A DNA stretch of 6,291 bases from Burkholderiales bacterium (GCA_947372225.1 CANBSV010000125.1:1-6291); one strand, 5' to 3'; numbered from the stretch's first letter, positions 1 to 6,291 are shown. Numbers and translations: made by a program. The notes: a model not told the origin generated them from the sequence alone.

Positions 1-584
1 GCCAGGTGAGCCACATGATCCCGGCCGACCGGGATGCTCGTGGTGCGCCAATGCCGACCGTCGAGTTCGCACAGATCGGGCGCAAGCGTGGTGTCGACAC
101 GAGCCAGATCACGCAAACCACCGCTGCCGGCCGCCTTGACCACGGCCTCCTTGCGCGTCCACACCTCATAGAACCGTCGTGCGCTTCGGCCTGACCACAT
201 CCGCTCGGCTTCGCTGAGATACAAACGGAAATCCCTCGCCACCATGCGGCCCAGGCGCTCGACATCGACGCCCACCGAACCACAGCACGACACGGCACAC
301 ACGATGCGTCCATCGCTGTGCGAGATGCTGAAGTCGACTGGCAGATCGAGGGCGGGTCGCGACTGCGGGCGATAGCGCAGCGAGGCCAGAGCATTCGCGG
401 TGTAGCCCAACCCAACGAGCCCGGCGATCAAAAGCCGGCTTGCGATCAGGGAGCGGTGTCGGTCCCGGTCGTCTGGCCAATCGCTGATTTCGGCTTGCCG
501 CGGCGGCGGCAGATCGGACATCCATCGGGCTTCAAGCCGAGGGGAGACAACGAACTCCGTTGCGATCAAAACCTGTACGGACAT
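1..584 (-). CDS. Sfp-type 4'-phosphopantetheinyl transferase, C-terminus cut by the window edge
   Basis: Reading the minus strand from the ATG at 584-582 gives an open frame of 194 codons that is still open at position 1. It transfers 4'-phosphopantetheine from CoA to the conserved serine of carrier proteins, acting in the cytoplasm. Visible family motifs: FSISHS with His89; VGVDVE at residues 104-109, with the Mg2+-binding acids Asp107 and Glu109; and WTRKEAVVKAAG at 142-153, with Trp142, Lys145, Glu146 and Lys150. Spacing matches Sfp/AcpT-type enzymes of about 220-240 residues, so only a few dozen residues are missing. The start is chosen because an in-frame stop lies just upstream (596-594) and the N-terminus looks typical; the next Met is at residue 22. 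The ribosome-binding site is weak. It is divergent from the P450 operon, and its likely substrates are the two carriers encoded in this window (inference). The length and the Sfp motifs argue against the short AcpS type. Confidence 0.92.
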   Translation of the reverse strand, partial: MSVQVLIATEFVVSPRLEARWMSDLPPPRQAEISDWPDDRDRHRSLIASRLLIAGLVGLGYTANALASLRYRPQSRPALDLPVDFSISHSDGRIVCAVSCCGSVGVDVERLGRMVARDFRLYLSEAERMWSGRSARRFYEVWTRKEAVVKAAGSGGLRDLARVDTTLAPDLCELDGRHWRTTSIPVGRDHVAHL

Positions 585-642
585 GGACGCTGCTCAGTGT
601 CGTCGCGTGAGACACTCGCCGGCTCTCAAGACTGAGAACATT
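585..642. promoter_or_regulatory. Divergent promoter/operator region with short inverted repeats
   Basis: This 58-bp gap separates the start codons of the PPTase (minus) and the P450 (plus), so it must carry or border the signals for both. It holds a perfect inverted repeat AGTGTC (596-601), 9-nt spacer, GACACT (611-616). A second perfect one is TCTCA-AGAC-TGAGA (624-637), and a wider pair is CTCAGT (593-598) with ACTGAG (631-636). A minus-strand CATAAT (complement of 640-645) resembles a -10 box for the PPTase, but no good -35 sits upstream of it. I see no convincing plus-strand promoter inside the gap. Binding by a shared regulator is a guess; arms of 5-6 bp can occur by chance. Confidence 0.35.
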
Positions 643-1935
643 ATGGTTCAGCAAGTGTTGGCCCCCGGCCCGCAACAGCGCCACGACCTGGACGCCAACG
701 ACGAAAGCCTGCCAGTGCTGCAAGACTTGATGCAGCGCTATGGCGACACCTGTCGAGTGACATCGGTCAGCGGTGCCCACGACAGCTTGGTCATCCACAA
801 CACCGACGACATCCGCCATGTCCTGCTGGGCAATCGCGGCAACTACATCAAGGGTCTGGCCTTGAACCGGGTTCGCGTGCTGCTCGGCAACGGGCTGATG
901 GCCAGCGAAGGTGAGTTGTGGACGAGGCAGCGCCGCATGGTGCAACCGGCCTTTCAGACCCAGGTGATTCGCGGCTTTGCACCGATGATGCAGCGTGCCA
1001 ACGTCGAACTCATGGAACGGTGGACTGATCACGCGACCCGAGGTGAGCCCATCAACCTCACGCGCGATTTGAGTGAACTCTCGCTCAACATCGTGCTGCG
1101 GGCCCTGTTCAGCACGGACCTCGAACGGCTGATCGAGGCTCAGGGGTCCAGTCCGTTCGATCTGCTGACACGCGAAACCCGACGCGACCTCGCGTTCGCT
1201 GCCCAGTTCAGGGCCCTGGCGCACCTGGTACGCGCCATGATCGCGTCCAGGCGCAAAGAAAACCGCATCGAGATGGACCTGCTGTCCACGCTGATGGAAG
1301 CGCGAGACCGTGACAGCGGTGATCCCATGCCCGACCGTGCCCTGGTTGACGAAATCATGACCTTGATCGTCGCCGGGCATGAAACCACCGCCAGCACGCT
1401 CAACTGGACCTGGTACCTGCTGTCGCAAAACCCTGACGTGGAGGCACGGCTGCATGCGGCCATAGCCGATTCAGTGGCGCTACGCCCGGAAGAGCCCGAG
1501 ACTGAAATTGCCTACGTGGAGCAGGTGCTGCAGGAATCCATGCGGCTGTACCCGGCGGGGTGGTTGCTCAGCCGCCGCGCCGTCGGCGACGACACACTGG
1601 GTGGTTATCACGTGCCGGCCGGCACCGAGGTTTTCATTTGCCCTTACCTGCTGCACCGGCACAAGGCGCACTGGGATCAGCCCGAGACTTTTGACCCCGA
1701 ACGCTTCACGTCCCAGGCCGTCGAGGCGCGCGACCGGTTCGCCTATCTGCCGTTTTCGGCGGGGCCTCGGTACTGCATCGGCACCACATTCTCGATGGCC
1801 GAGATGACGATGCACCTGAGCATGGTGGCGCAACGATTCCAATTTCAATATTTAGGCAGTGAACCCCCTTTGGCTGAGTTCCAGATCAACCTGCGCACGC
1901 GGCAAGACCTTCACATGCGTCTCGTGGCGCGCTGA
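643..1935 (+). CDS. Cytochrome P450 monooxygenase, soluble bacterial type
   Basis: A 430-residue P450 complete in all core motifs. The I-helix has AGHETT at residues 244-249, with the acid-alcohol pair Glu247/Thr248 used for O2 activation. The K-helix ExxR is ESMR (298-301) and PERF lies at 352-355. The heme loop runs F371-x-x-G374-x-R376-x-C378-x-G, with Cys378 as the thiolate ligand. The N-terminal GELWTRQRRMVQPAF block is typical of the CYP4/CYP102/CYP110-like branch, which often acts on fatty-acyl substrates (family knowledge). There is no membrane anchor, so it is cytosolic. The frame is open back to an ATG at 583, but that start would overlap the divergent PPTase start and add 20 residues unlike a P450 N-terminus; ATG 643 is preferred although its ribosome-binding site is weak. 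The stop is 12 bp before the FAAL-ACP gene, so the two are almost certainly co-transcribed and the substrate is probably an acyl chain (inference). No ferredoxin or reductase is in the window. Confidence 0.95.
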   Translation: MVQQVLAPGPQQRHDLDANDESLPVLQDLMQRYGDTCRVTSVSGAHDSLVIHNTDDIRHVLLGNRGNYIKGLALNRVRVLLGNGLMASEGELWTRQRRMVQPAFQTQVIRGFAPMMQRANVELMERWTDHATRGEPINLTRDLSELSLNIVLRALFSTDLERLIEAQGSSPFDLLTRETRRDLAFAAQFRALAHLVRAMIASRRKENRIEMDLLSTLMEARDRDSGDPMPDRALVDEIMTLIVAGHETTASTLNWTWYLLSQNPDVEARLHAAIADSVALRPEEPETEIAYVEQVLQESMRLYPAGWLLSRRAVGDDTLGGYHVPAGTEVFICPYLLHRHKAHWDQPETFDPERFTSQAVEARDRFAYLPFSAGPRYCIGTTFSMAEMTMHLSMVAQRFQFQYLGSEPPLAEFQINLRTRQDLHMRLVAR

Positions 1936-1947
1936 ACAAAGAAAACG

Positions 1948-3909
1948 ATGTCCCCATTCAAGACGCTCAATGCGATGCTGCCTCCCGATGCACGCGACGA
2001 TCGCCACATCACGTTCATCGATGGTGAACGCGACCAGCGCACGTTGAGTTTCAGGCGACTGCGACAGCGCGCGCTCGGCGCGCTCGGCGCTTTGCAGCGG
2101 CTCGGGCTCTCCCGCGGAGATACGTTGATCCTGTATCTGAGCGACAACGAGCGCTTCCTCGAGATGTTCTGGGCCTGCCTGCTCGGCGGCATCGTGCCGG
2201 TACCGCTGGCTCCTGGCAGCAATGACGAACATTGGCTCAAGCTGCTGCGCGTGTTCGCGCAGCAGGGTCAGGCCCCGGTGTGCATCGATGCGTCCTCGCT
2301 CGAGCGCTTCGATGCCTTTGTGGTCGCGCGGGACATGGGTGCGATGGGTGATGCGCTGCACGCGCGCACCGTCCTCGTGGGCGGCCTCGATTTGGCCGGC
2401 GAGACGGGCCAGCCGGTGCAGCCGGACCCGCAGGACATCGCCTTCATCCAGTACTCGTCCGGCTCGACCGGCGATCCCAAGGGCGTGCTGCTCACGCATC
2501 GAAATCTCACCATCAACACCGCGCAACTCGCCGCGGGTGCGGGCTACACGGACCGCGATTCGGTCCTGAGCTGGATGCCCTTGTCGCACGACATGGGCCT
2601 GATCGGTTTCCACCTTACCTTGCTGTCGGCCGGCGCGAGCCACGCAATCATGCGCACGGAGCTGTTCGCGCGGCGGCCCTTGCTGTGGCTCGAGCTGGCC
2701 AGCCAGCGGCGCTCGACGGTTCTTTGCTCGCCGAACTTCGGCTTTCAGCACTACCTCAGACAGTACGCCATCAAGCCGCCGCAAGGTCTCGATCTGTCTT
2801 CGATCCGGATGATCATGAACGGCGCTGAACCCATCTCGGCCGAGGTGTGCCGTCGTTTCGTCAGCACCATGGCGCCGCACGGCCTGAAGGCGCACACCAT
2901 GTTCACCGTCTACGGTCTGGCCGAAGCGACCCTCGCGGTGAGCGTTCCTCGCCGGGAGGTTCCGGTTGAAACAGTGCTGCTCGACCGCTCGAGCCTGCAC
3001 GTGGGTGAGCGGGTGCGCGACGCCGTGGCGCACAGCGGCCGGTCCGTCGAATTTGTCAAGGTCGGCCCGCCACTGCCGGGCGTCGAAGTCCGCATCGTGG
3101 ACGATGCCGGCATCGTGCTGGGTGAACGCATGCTGGGCCATGTGCACATCCGCGGCGACAACGTCACGCAAGGCTATTACAAGGACGCCAAACGCACTGC
3201 CGAGTTGCGCTCGGCCGACGGCTGGTTGGAGACAGGGGACTTGGGCTTGCTGTGGGACGACCAACTCATCATCACCGGCCGGGCCAAGGACCTGATCATC
3301 ATCAACGGCCAAAACCATTACCCGCACGACCTTGAGCGAATCGCGCAGGAGACTGTGGGCGTCGAGGCCAATCGCGTGGTGGCAGCTGGTGTGCGCAGCC
3401 CGACAGATGAAACCGAAGCGCTGGCTGTGTTCGTGCTGCACCGTGGCGCGCTCGTCGACTTCGTCCCGCTGGTTCTGGAGCTGCGTCGCACCATCTCCTT
3501 GCAGACCGGTCTGGCGGTCTCGTACGTTGTGCCAGTGCGCAACATTCCCAAAACCAGCAGCGGCAAGCTTCAGCGGTTTGCATTGGCTGAGGCGTTCGAG
3601 CAGGGGGATTTCGATGGCCCCCTGGCGGAACTCTCTGCACTGCTTGGTGTGAATGTGGCTGCGCAGCCCGACATGCAAGACGGGACACCGACGGCGCGCC
3701 GTCTGCGAGACATCTGCGCGGCCTTTGTCGCGGACCGCCCGGTGACGCCACAAACCAACCTGCTGGAAATCAACCTCAACTCGCTGAACCTGGCGCGCAT
3801 CCACGAGGCGATCGACCGCGAATTTCCGCAACGCATTGAAGTGACCGATCTGTTCGAATACCCCACGCTCGAGCGGCTGGCGGACTTTCTCGATTCCCCG
3901 CGTGCGTGA
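1948..3909 (+). CDS. Fatty acyl-AMP ligase fused to a C-terminal acyl carrier protein domain (FAAL-ACP)
   Basis: A 653-residue enzyme that should adenylate a fatty acid with ATP and transfer it to a phosphopantetheine arm. The ANL-superfamily motifs are in order: P-loop SSGSTGDPKG (170-179); LSHDMGL; NGAEPIS; YGLAEAT (322-328); TGDLG (429-433) with Asp431; GRAKD (Arg445); and KTSSGK with catalytic Lys540. The HDMG motif, and the extra segment between YGLAEAT and VGPPLPG (about 333-371) where FAALs carry their specific insertion, favour an acyl-AMP ligase over an acyl-CoA synthetase. Residues about 580-650 form a carrier domain with phosphopantetheine site Ser612 in the context LNSLNLARIH. The usual Asp before Ser is Asn here, as in some fused carrier domains. 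The ATG at 1948 has only an A-rich, weak ribosome-binding site and follows the P450 stop by 12 bp. Stand-alone FAAL-ACP proteins usually feed a polyketide, peptide or fatty-acyl modification pathway; no ketosynthase or condensation domain is present here. Confidence 0.95.
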   Translation: MSPFKTLNAMLPPDARDDRHITFIDGERDQRTLSFRRLRQRALGALGALQRLGLSRGDTLILYLSDNERFLEMFWACLLGGIVPVPLAPGSNDEHWLKLLRVFAQQGQAPVCIDASSLERFDAFVVARDMGAMGDALHARTVLVGGLDLAGETGQPVQPDPQDIAFIQYSSGSTGDPKGVLLTHRNLTINTAQLAAGAGYTDRDSVLSWMPLSHDMGLIGFHLTLLSAGASHAIMRTELFARRPLLWLELASQRRSTVLCSPNFGFQHYLRQYAIKPPQGLDLSSIRMIMNGAEPISAEVCRRFVSTMAPHGLKAHTMFTVYGLAEATLAVSVPRREVPVETVLLDRSSLHVGERVRDAVAHSGRSVEFVKVGPPLPGVEVRIVDDAGIVLGERMLGHVHIRGDNVTQGYYKDAKRTAELRSADGWLETGDLGLLWDDQLIITGRAKDLIIINGQNHYPHDLERIAQETVGVEANRVVAAGVRSPTDETEALAVFVLHRGALVDFVPLVLELRRTISLQTGLAVSYVVPVRNIPKTSSGKLQRFALAEAFEQGDFDGPLAELSALLGVNVAAQPDMQDGTPTARRLRDICAAFVADRPVTPQTNLLEINLNSLNLARIHEAIDREFPQRIEVTDLFEYPTLERLADFLDSPRA

Positions 3910-4110
3910 AGGCCAGGTGCTTCGGAAAATTCGCTCCCCGCGAAAGCCTTGTTTCCCAGCCTGTACCGAGATATTTTCCGTAAAATGACGGTTTGATGGC
4001 ATTGCCGAGAGCTCCCGATCTACCGTCCCGGTCAGTAGAAATCTTGCAAAAAAAGGGTGAGGGTTGAAAGCTTATTTGCGAGGCCGAAATGGCCGTCGGG
4101 GGCGCGTCGA
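3910..4110. promoter_or_regulatory. Intergenic gap with possible promoter for the second FAAL unit
   Basis: About 200 bp without a convincing gene, more AT-rich than the flanking coding sequence. TTGTTT (3949-3954) and TATTTT (3972-3977) are 17 bp apart, a plausible but imperfect sigma-70 pair. Two small perfect hairpins are present: TTCGC-TCCCC-GCGAA (3930-3944) and ATTTT-CCGT-AAAAT (3973-3986). Neither is followed by a T-run, so neither looks like a rho-independent terminator. A purine-rich stretch AAAAAAAGGGTGAGGG lies at about 4048-4063 without a well-spaced start codon in the FAAL frame. The next gene may begin as early as the GTG at 4057. The gap suggests that the downstream genes form a separate transcription unit, or at least have their own internal promoter. 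Confidence 0.35.
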
Positions 4111-5922
4111 GTGAACGTGACCGAATCTTCCCGAGCCAGCCCAACTCCTACCGCGAGCGGCGTGGCGTTGCTCAGCGCCGACTTTCCGACTCTGGCTGAT
4201 GCCCTTGATTACGCCGCCAATGGCGACTCGGGCTTCAATTACTACGACGGTCGCGGCGCGTTGATTGCCGTGCTGACCTACCGTGAACTTCGTGAGCGCG
4301 CTGTCGAGATGGCGCGCCATTTGGCTCCGCTGGGGCGTGGGCAGCGTCTGGCCTTGGTGGCACACACGCACCCCGACTTCGCTGTCATGTTCTATGCGTG
4401 CCAGTACGCTGGACTGGTGCCAGTGCCGCTTCCAGCGGCGGTGCATCTGGGCGGGCGCGATGCCTACAGCCGACACCTGCGCCAACTGATGACCGACTGT
4501 CGGGCTGTCGCAGCATTCGCGCCGCCGGAATTCATGGGCTTCCTGCGCGAGGCCAGCGCCGGTCTTGCGTTGACGCTCGCGGGGACGTTGGATGAGTTTT
4601 TGGCCCTTCCGGCAACCGACGGTGTACCTGCGCGTTCACTGCCTGGCGACTTGGCTTACCTGCAGTACACCTCAGGCAGTACCCGCTTTCCGCGCGGCAC
4701 CATGATCACGCAGTCGGCGGTGATGGCGAACCTCAAAGGCATCTTCAATCATGGCTTTTGCCTGACGCCGCTCGACCGCTTTTGCTCATGGCTGCCGTAC
4801 TACCATGACATGGGTCTGGTCGGAATCGTTTTGGGCTGCGTGGCCACGCAGCGTTCCGTCGATTACCTGCCCACCCGCGACTTCGCGATGCGCCCTCGGC
4901 TTTGGCTCAAGCTGATGTCGATGAACCGCAGCACGATCTCTTTCAGCCCACCGTTTGGCTATACCTTGTGTGCCCGGCGTCTGCGTCCGGCGGACACGCA
5001 GGAGTTGGATTTGTCGGCTTGGCGTGTGGCCGGCATCGGCGCGGAAATGATTCACCCCGAAGCACTTCAGGAATTCGCCGCCGCAGTGGCCTCGGCGCGT
5101 TTCGATGACCGCGCCTTTCTTCCCTGCTACGGAATGGCAGAGTGCTCGCTCGCAGTCAGCTTCGCGCCCCTCGAACGTGGCGCACGCACCGATGTGGTCG
5201 ACATGGAAAGGCTGGCGTTTGATGGCGAGGCCTTACCTGTCCCCGATGGCAATTTGACGATCAAGGGCAAGGCGTTCATCGATTGTGGCCGTCCCCTGCC
5301 GGGCTACGAGCTCGAGATTCGCGATGAGTCGGGTCAGCCGCTGCCAGAGCGGCGCTGCGGGCGCATCCATCTGCGGGGTGCCAGCATCATGTCGGGCTAT
5401 TTCGGCAATGCCGAGGCGTCGCTCGAGGTGCTTTCGTCCGACGCTTGGTTGAACACCGGTGACATCGGCTATCAGGTCGACGGCTCGCTCTACATCACCG
5501 GAAGAGCCAAGGACCTGATGATCATCATGGGGCGCAACATGTGGCCTCAGGACCTCGAGTACCTGGCCGAACAACAGCCTGAGGTGCGACCCACCGACGC
5601 CTCGGCGTTTTCGATCCCTGACGAGGACGATGAAGAAACGGCGGTGCTGGTCGTTCAGTGCCGCGAGTCGGATCCGCAAAAGCTGATGAAGCTCACCGAA
5701 CGTTTGCAGCAAGCCATTCATGCCGAGTTCGGTATCCACTGCCTGATTGAACTGGTGCCTCCTCACACACTGCCGCGCACGTCATCGGGCAAGTTGTCTC
5801 GCAGCACGGCGCGCAAGGAATTTCTCGAACGTCGCAGCCTGGAGGCCCAGGAAGCGCTTCGCAGCTTTTTGCCTGCAGACGCTCGTCGCAGTCAGGTGGT
5901 AGCGGAAAGGGCCGCGTCTTGA
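4111..5922 (+). CDS. Stand-alone fatty acyl-AMP ligase / acyl-ACP synthetase
   Basis: About 603 residues from the GTG at 4111. ANL motifs are in order: P-loop TSGSTRFPRG (187-196); LPYYHDMGLVG; GAEM; YGMAE (340-344); TGDIG with Asp451; GRAKD; and TSSGK with catalytic Lys561. The P-loop lacks the usual T-G-x-P-K; STRxP variants occur in FAALs such as mycobacterial FadD proteins, so this supports acyl-AMP ligase rather than inactivity. There is no fused carrier; the next gene supplies a free ACP, overlapping by 4 bp. Its general pattern recalls acyl-ACP synthetases beside serine palmitoyltransferases in proteobacterial sphingolipid loci (recognition from memory, not a search). The start is uncertain: the frame is open to GTG 4057, but that 18-codon extension uses rare codons (AGG, TTA, CGA) and has no spaced Shine-Dalgarno site. 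GTG 4111 has a G-rich stretch 7 bases upstream; GTG 4117 is also possible. It shares only fold-level similarity with the upstream FAAL-ACP, so the two probably activate different acids. Confidence 0.93.
   Translation: MNVTESSRASPTPTASGVALLSADFPTLADALDYAANGDSGFNYYDGRGALIAVLTYRELRERAVEMARHLAPLGRGQRLALVAHTHPDFAVMFYACQYAGLVPVPLPAAVHLGGRDAYSRHLRQLMTDCRAVAAFAPPEFMGFLREASAGLALTLAGTLDEFLALPATDGVPARSLPGDLAYLQYTSGSTRFPRGTMITQSAVMANLKGIFNHGFCLTPLDRFCSWLPYYHDMGLVGIVLGCVATQRSVDYLPTRDFAMRPRLWLKLMSMNRSTISFSPPFGYTLCARRLRPADTQELDLSAWRVAGIGAEMIHPEALQEFAAAVASARFDDRAFLPCYGMAECSLAVSFAPLERGARTDVVDMERLAFDGEALPVPDGNLTIKGKAFIDCGRPLPGYELEIRDESGQPLPERRCGRIHLRGASIMSGYFGNAEASLEVLSSDAWLNTGDIGYQVDGSLYITGRAKDLMIIMGRNMWPQDLEYLAEQQPEVRPTDASAFSIPDEDDEETAVLVVQCRESDPQKLMKLTERLQQAIHAEFGIHCLIELVPPHTLPRTSSGKLSRSTARKEFLERRSLEAQEALRSFLPADARRSQVVAERAAS
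5904..5910 (+). promoter_or_regulatory. Ribosome-binding site for the ACP gene's TTG start
   Basis: GGAAAGG lies 8 bases before the TTG at 5919, inside the 3' end of the FAAL gene. It decides for TTG 5919 over the in-frame GTG at 5943, which has no comparable purine-rich stretch at a suitable distance. Confidence 0.55.
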
Positions 5923-6212
5923 ACTCCACGGCAAACAACGGCGTGGAACGGGATGGCCACTCCGATCTGACTGCTTCCGTGGAGGCAACCGTGCGCGAGG
6001 CGCTTGCCGTGATTCGTCCCGGAGCCGCCGCTCTGGGCGGTGATGAGGACCTCGCTCAGGCCGCTGACCTCGATTCGGCAGAAGTCATGGACCTGATCAT
6101 GGAAATCGAGGACCGCTTGGACCTGTCCATCCCCGTGGAGACCACGGCGCAGGCCCGCTCCATCAATGAACTGTGCGCCGGTATCGTGCGGTTGAAGCGC
6201 AGCCTTTCGTGA
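5919..6212 (+). CDS. Free acyl carrier protein
   Basis: A 97-residue acidic protein. The conserved phosphopantetheine site is Ser53 in the context ADLDSAEVMDLIMEIED, followed by an LDLSIP stretch. Helix II and the helix III start are as in type II ACPs, but Leu after Ser is replaced by Ala (DSA rather than DSL). A 15-20 residue N-terminal extension precedes the first ACP helix. It should carry the acyl chain loaded by the preceding FAAL and hand it to the enzyme encoded next (inference). It begins with an unusual TTG that overlaps the FAAL stop codon (TTGA, 5919-5922) and ends in a GTGA overlap with the following gene, so the three are likely translated together. The VMDLIMEIED...LSIP pattern resembles ACPs I associate with serine palmitoyltransferase loci. 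It is not a housekeeping AcpP: the surrounding fabD/fabG/fabF genes are absent and the sequence differs. Confidence 0.9.
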   Translation: MNSTANNGVERDGHSDLTASVEATVREALAVIRPGAAALGGDEDLAQAADLDSAEVMDLIMEIEDRLDLSIPVETTAQARSINELCAGIVRLKRSLS

Positions 6213-6291
6213 GCTTGCTCAACAAGTTCGCAGCGCACCGAACGCTCCAGGCACGCCTGGCGGAGAGCAGTCGCGTGGCGCCGATTGCCAC
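6209..6291 (+). CDS. Start of a further gene, possibly an alpha-oxoamine synthase (Spt-like), cut by the window edge
   Basis: A GTG at 6209 overlaps the ACP stop (GTGA, 6209-6212) and opens a frame of 27 codons with no stop before the right edge. The residues begin with (V/M)SLLNKFAAH and continue RTLQARLAES. That a gene starts here is well supported by the coupled overlap and by the same arrangement at the previous junction. The amphipathic N-terminus with a KF-x-x-H-R-x-L pattern recalls PLP-dependent alpha-oxoamine synthases (serine palmitoyltransferase / 8-amino-7-oxononanoate synthase fold), which commonly follow a dedicated ACP and acyl-ACP synthetase. No catalytic or PLP-binding residue lies inside the window, so the product is only a guess. 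A weak GAAG at 6195-6198 could serve as ribosome-binding site. Confidence 0.5.
   Translation, partial: MSLLNKFAAHRTLQARLAESSRVAPIA

Noticed and set aside
166..525. 119-codon minus-strand open frame inside the PPTase
   Set aside because: It lies in another frame of the same strand as the PPTase, which carries all the catalytic motifs; this frame is Arg/Ala-rich and featureless.
318..635. 105-codon plus-strand open frame over the PPTase start and divergent gap
   Set aside because: It is antisense to the PPTase, runs into the P450 start region, and has no motif.
583..642. 20-codon N-terminal extension of the P450 from ATG 583
   Set aside because: It would overlap the PPTase start codon, has no ribosome-binding site, and the added residues are unlike any P450 N-terminus.
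532..1455. 307-codon minus-strand open frame over the P450
   Set aside because: It opposes the P450 core and overlaps the PPTase start; no family pattern is visible.
2071..2088. Tandem 9-bp repeat GCGCTCGGC inside the FAAL-ACP gene
   Set aside because: Two copies encode an Ala-Leu-Gly repeat in an ordinary helix; this is expected from codon bias and does not suggest a functional repeat.
3930..3944. Hairpin TTCGC-TCCCC-GCGAA as a terminator for the P450/FAAL-ACP unit
   Set aside because: The stem is only 5 bp and no T-tract follows, so it does not meet the pattern of an intrinsic terminator.
1852..4002. 716-codon open frame on the minus strand opposite the FAAL-ACP gene
   Set aside because: It is the antisense mirror of a high-GC gene. 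The translation is rich in His, Arg and Gln with no recognisable domain, while the plus strand encodes a full FAAL-ACP.
4089..4200. Short plus-strand frame from ATG 4089 overlapping the FAAL start region
   Set aside because: It ends after a few dozen codons in a frame different from the FAAL and shows no recognisable features.

Overview
The window is a high-GC, tightly packed piece of a bacterial lipid or secondary-metabolite gene cluster. By eye it is roughly 60-65% GC with strong G/C preference at third codon positions. Gene style and protein families fit a proteobacterium, most likely a betaproteobacterium of the Burkholderiales type, but nothing in the sequence fixes the taxon. No rRNA, tRNA, CRISPR array, transposase, integrase or phage gene is visible.

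Layout. Positions 1-584 (minus strand) hold most of an Sfp-type 4'-phosphopantetheinyl transferase (PPTase) that runs off the left edge. A 58-bp divergent gap (585-642) with short inverted repeats separates it from a plus-strand unit: a soluble cytochrome P450 (643-1935), then after 12 bp a fatty acyl-AMP ligase with a C-terminal carrier-protein domain (FAAL-ACP, 1948-3909). An AT-richer gap of about 200 bp (3910-4110) follows, with a possible promoter. A second plus-strand unit then begins: a stand-alone fatty acyl-AMP ligase (about 4111-5922), a free acyl carrier protein (5919-6212), and the first 27 codons of another gene (6209 to the right edge). These three overlap by 4 bp at each junction (TTGA, GTGA), so they look translationally coupled. 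The last fragment may be the N-terminus of an alpha-oxoamine synthase of the serine palmitoyltransferase type, but that is a weak call.

How the genes may work together (inference). The PPTase would convert both carriers, the fused ACP domain (Ser612) and the free ACP (Ser53), to their holo forms. Each FAAL would adenylate a free fatty acid and load it on its carrier without using CoA. The P450 next to the FAAL-ACP probably oxidises a fatty acyl chain, perhaps while it is tethered to the fused ACP. The FAAL + free ACP + possible alpha-oxoamine synthase trio resembles the entry step of proteobacterial sphingolipid synthesis (acyl-ACP synthetase, dedicated ACP, Spt). It could equally make an amino-ketone natural product. 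The combination with a P450/FAAL-ACP pair and a dedicated PPTase is the unusual part.
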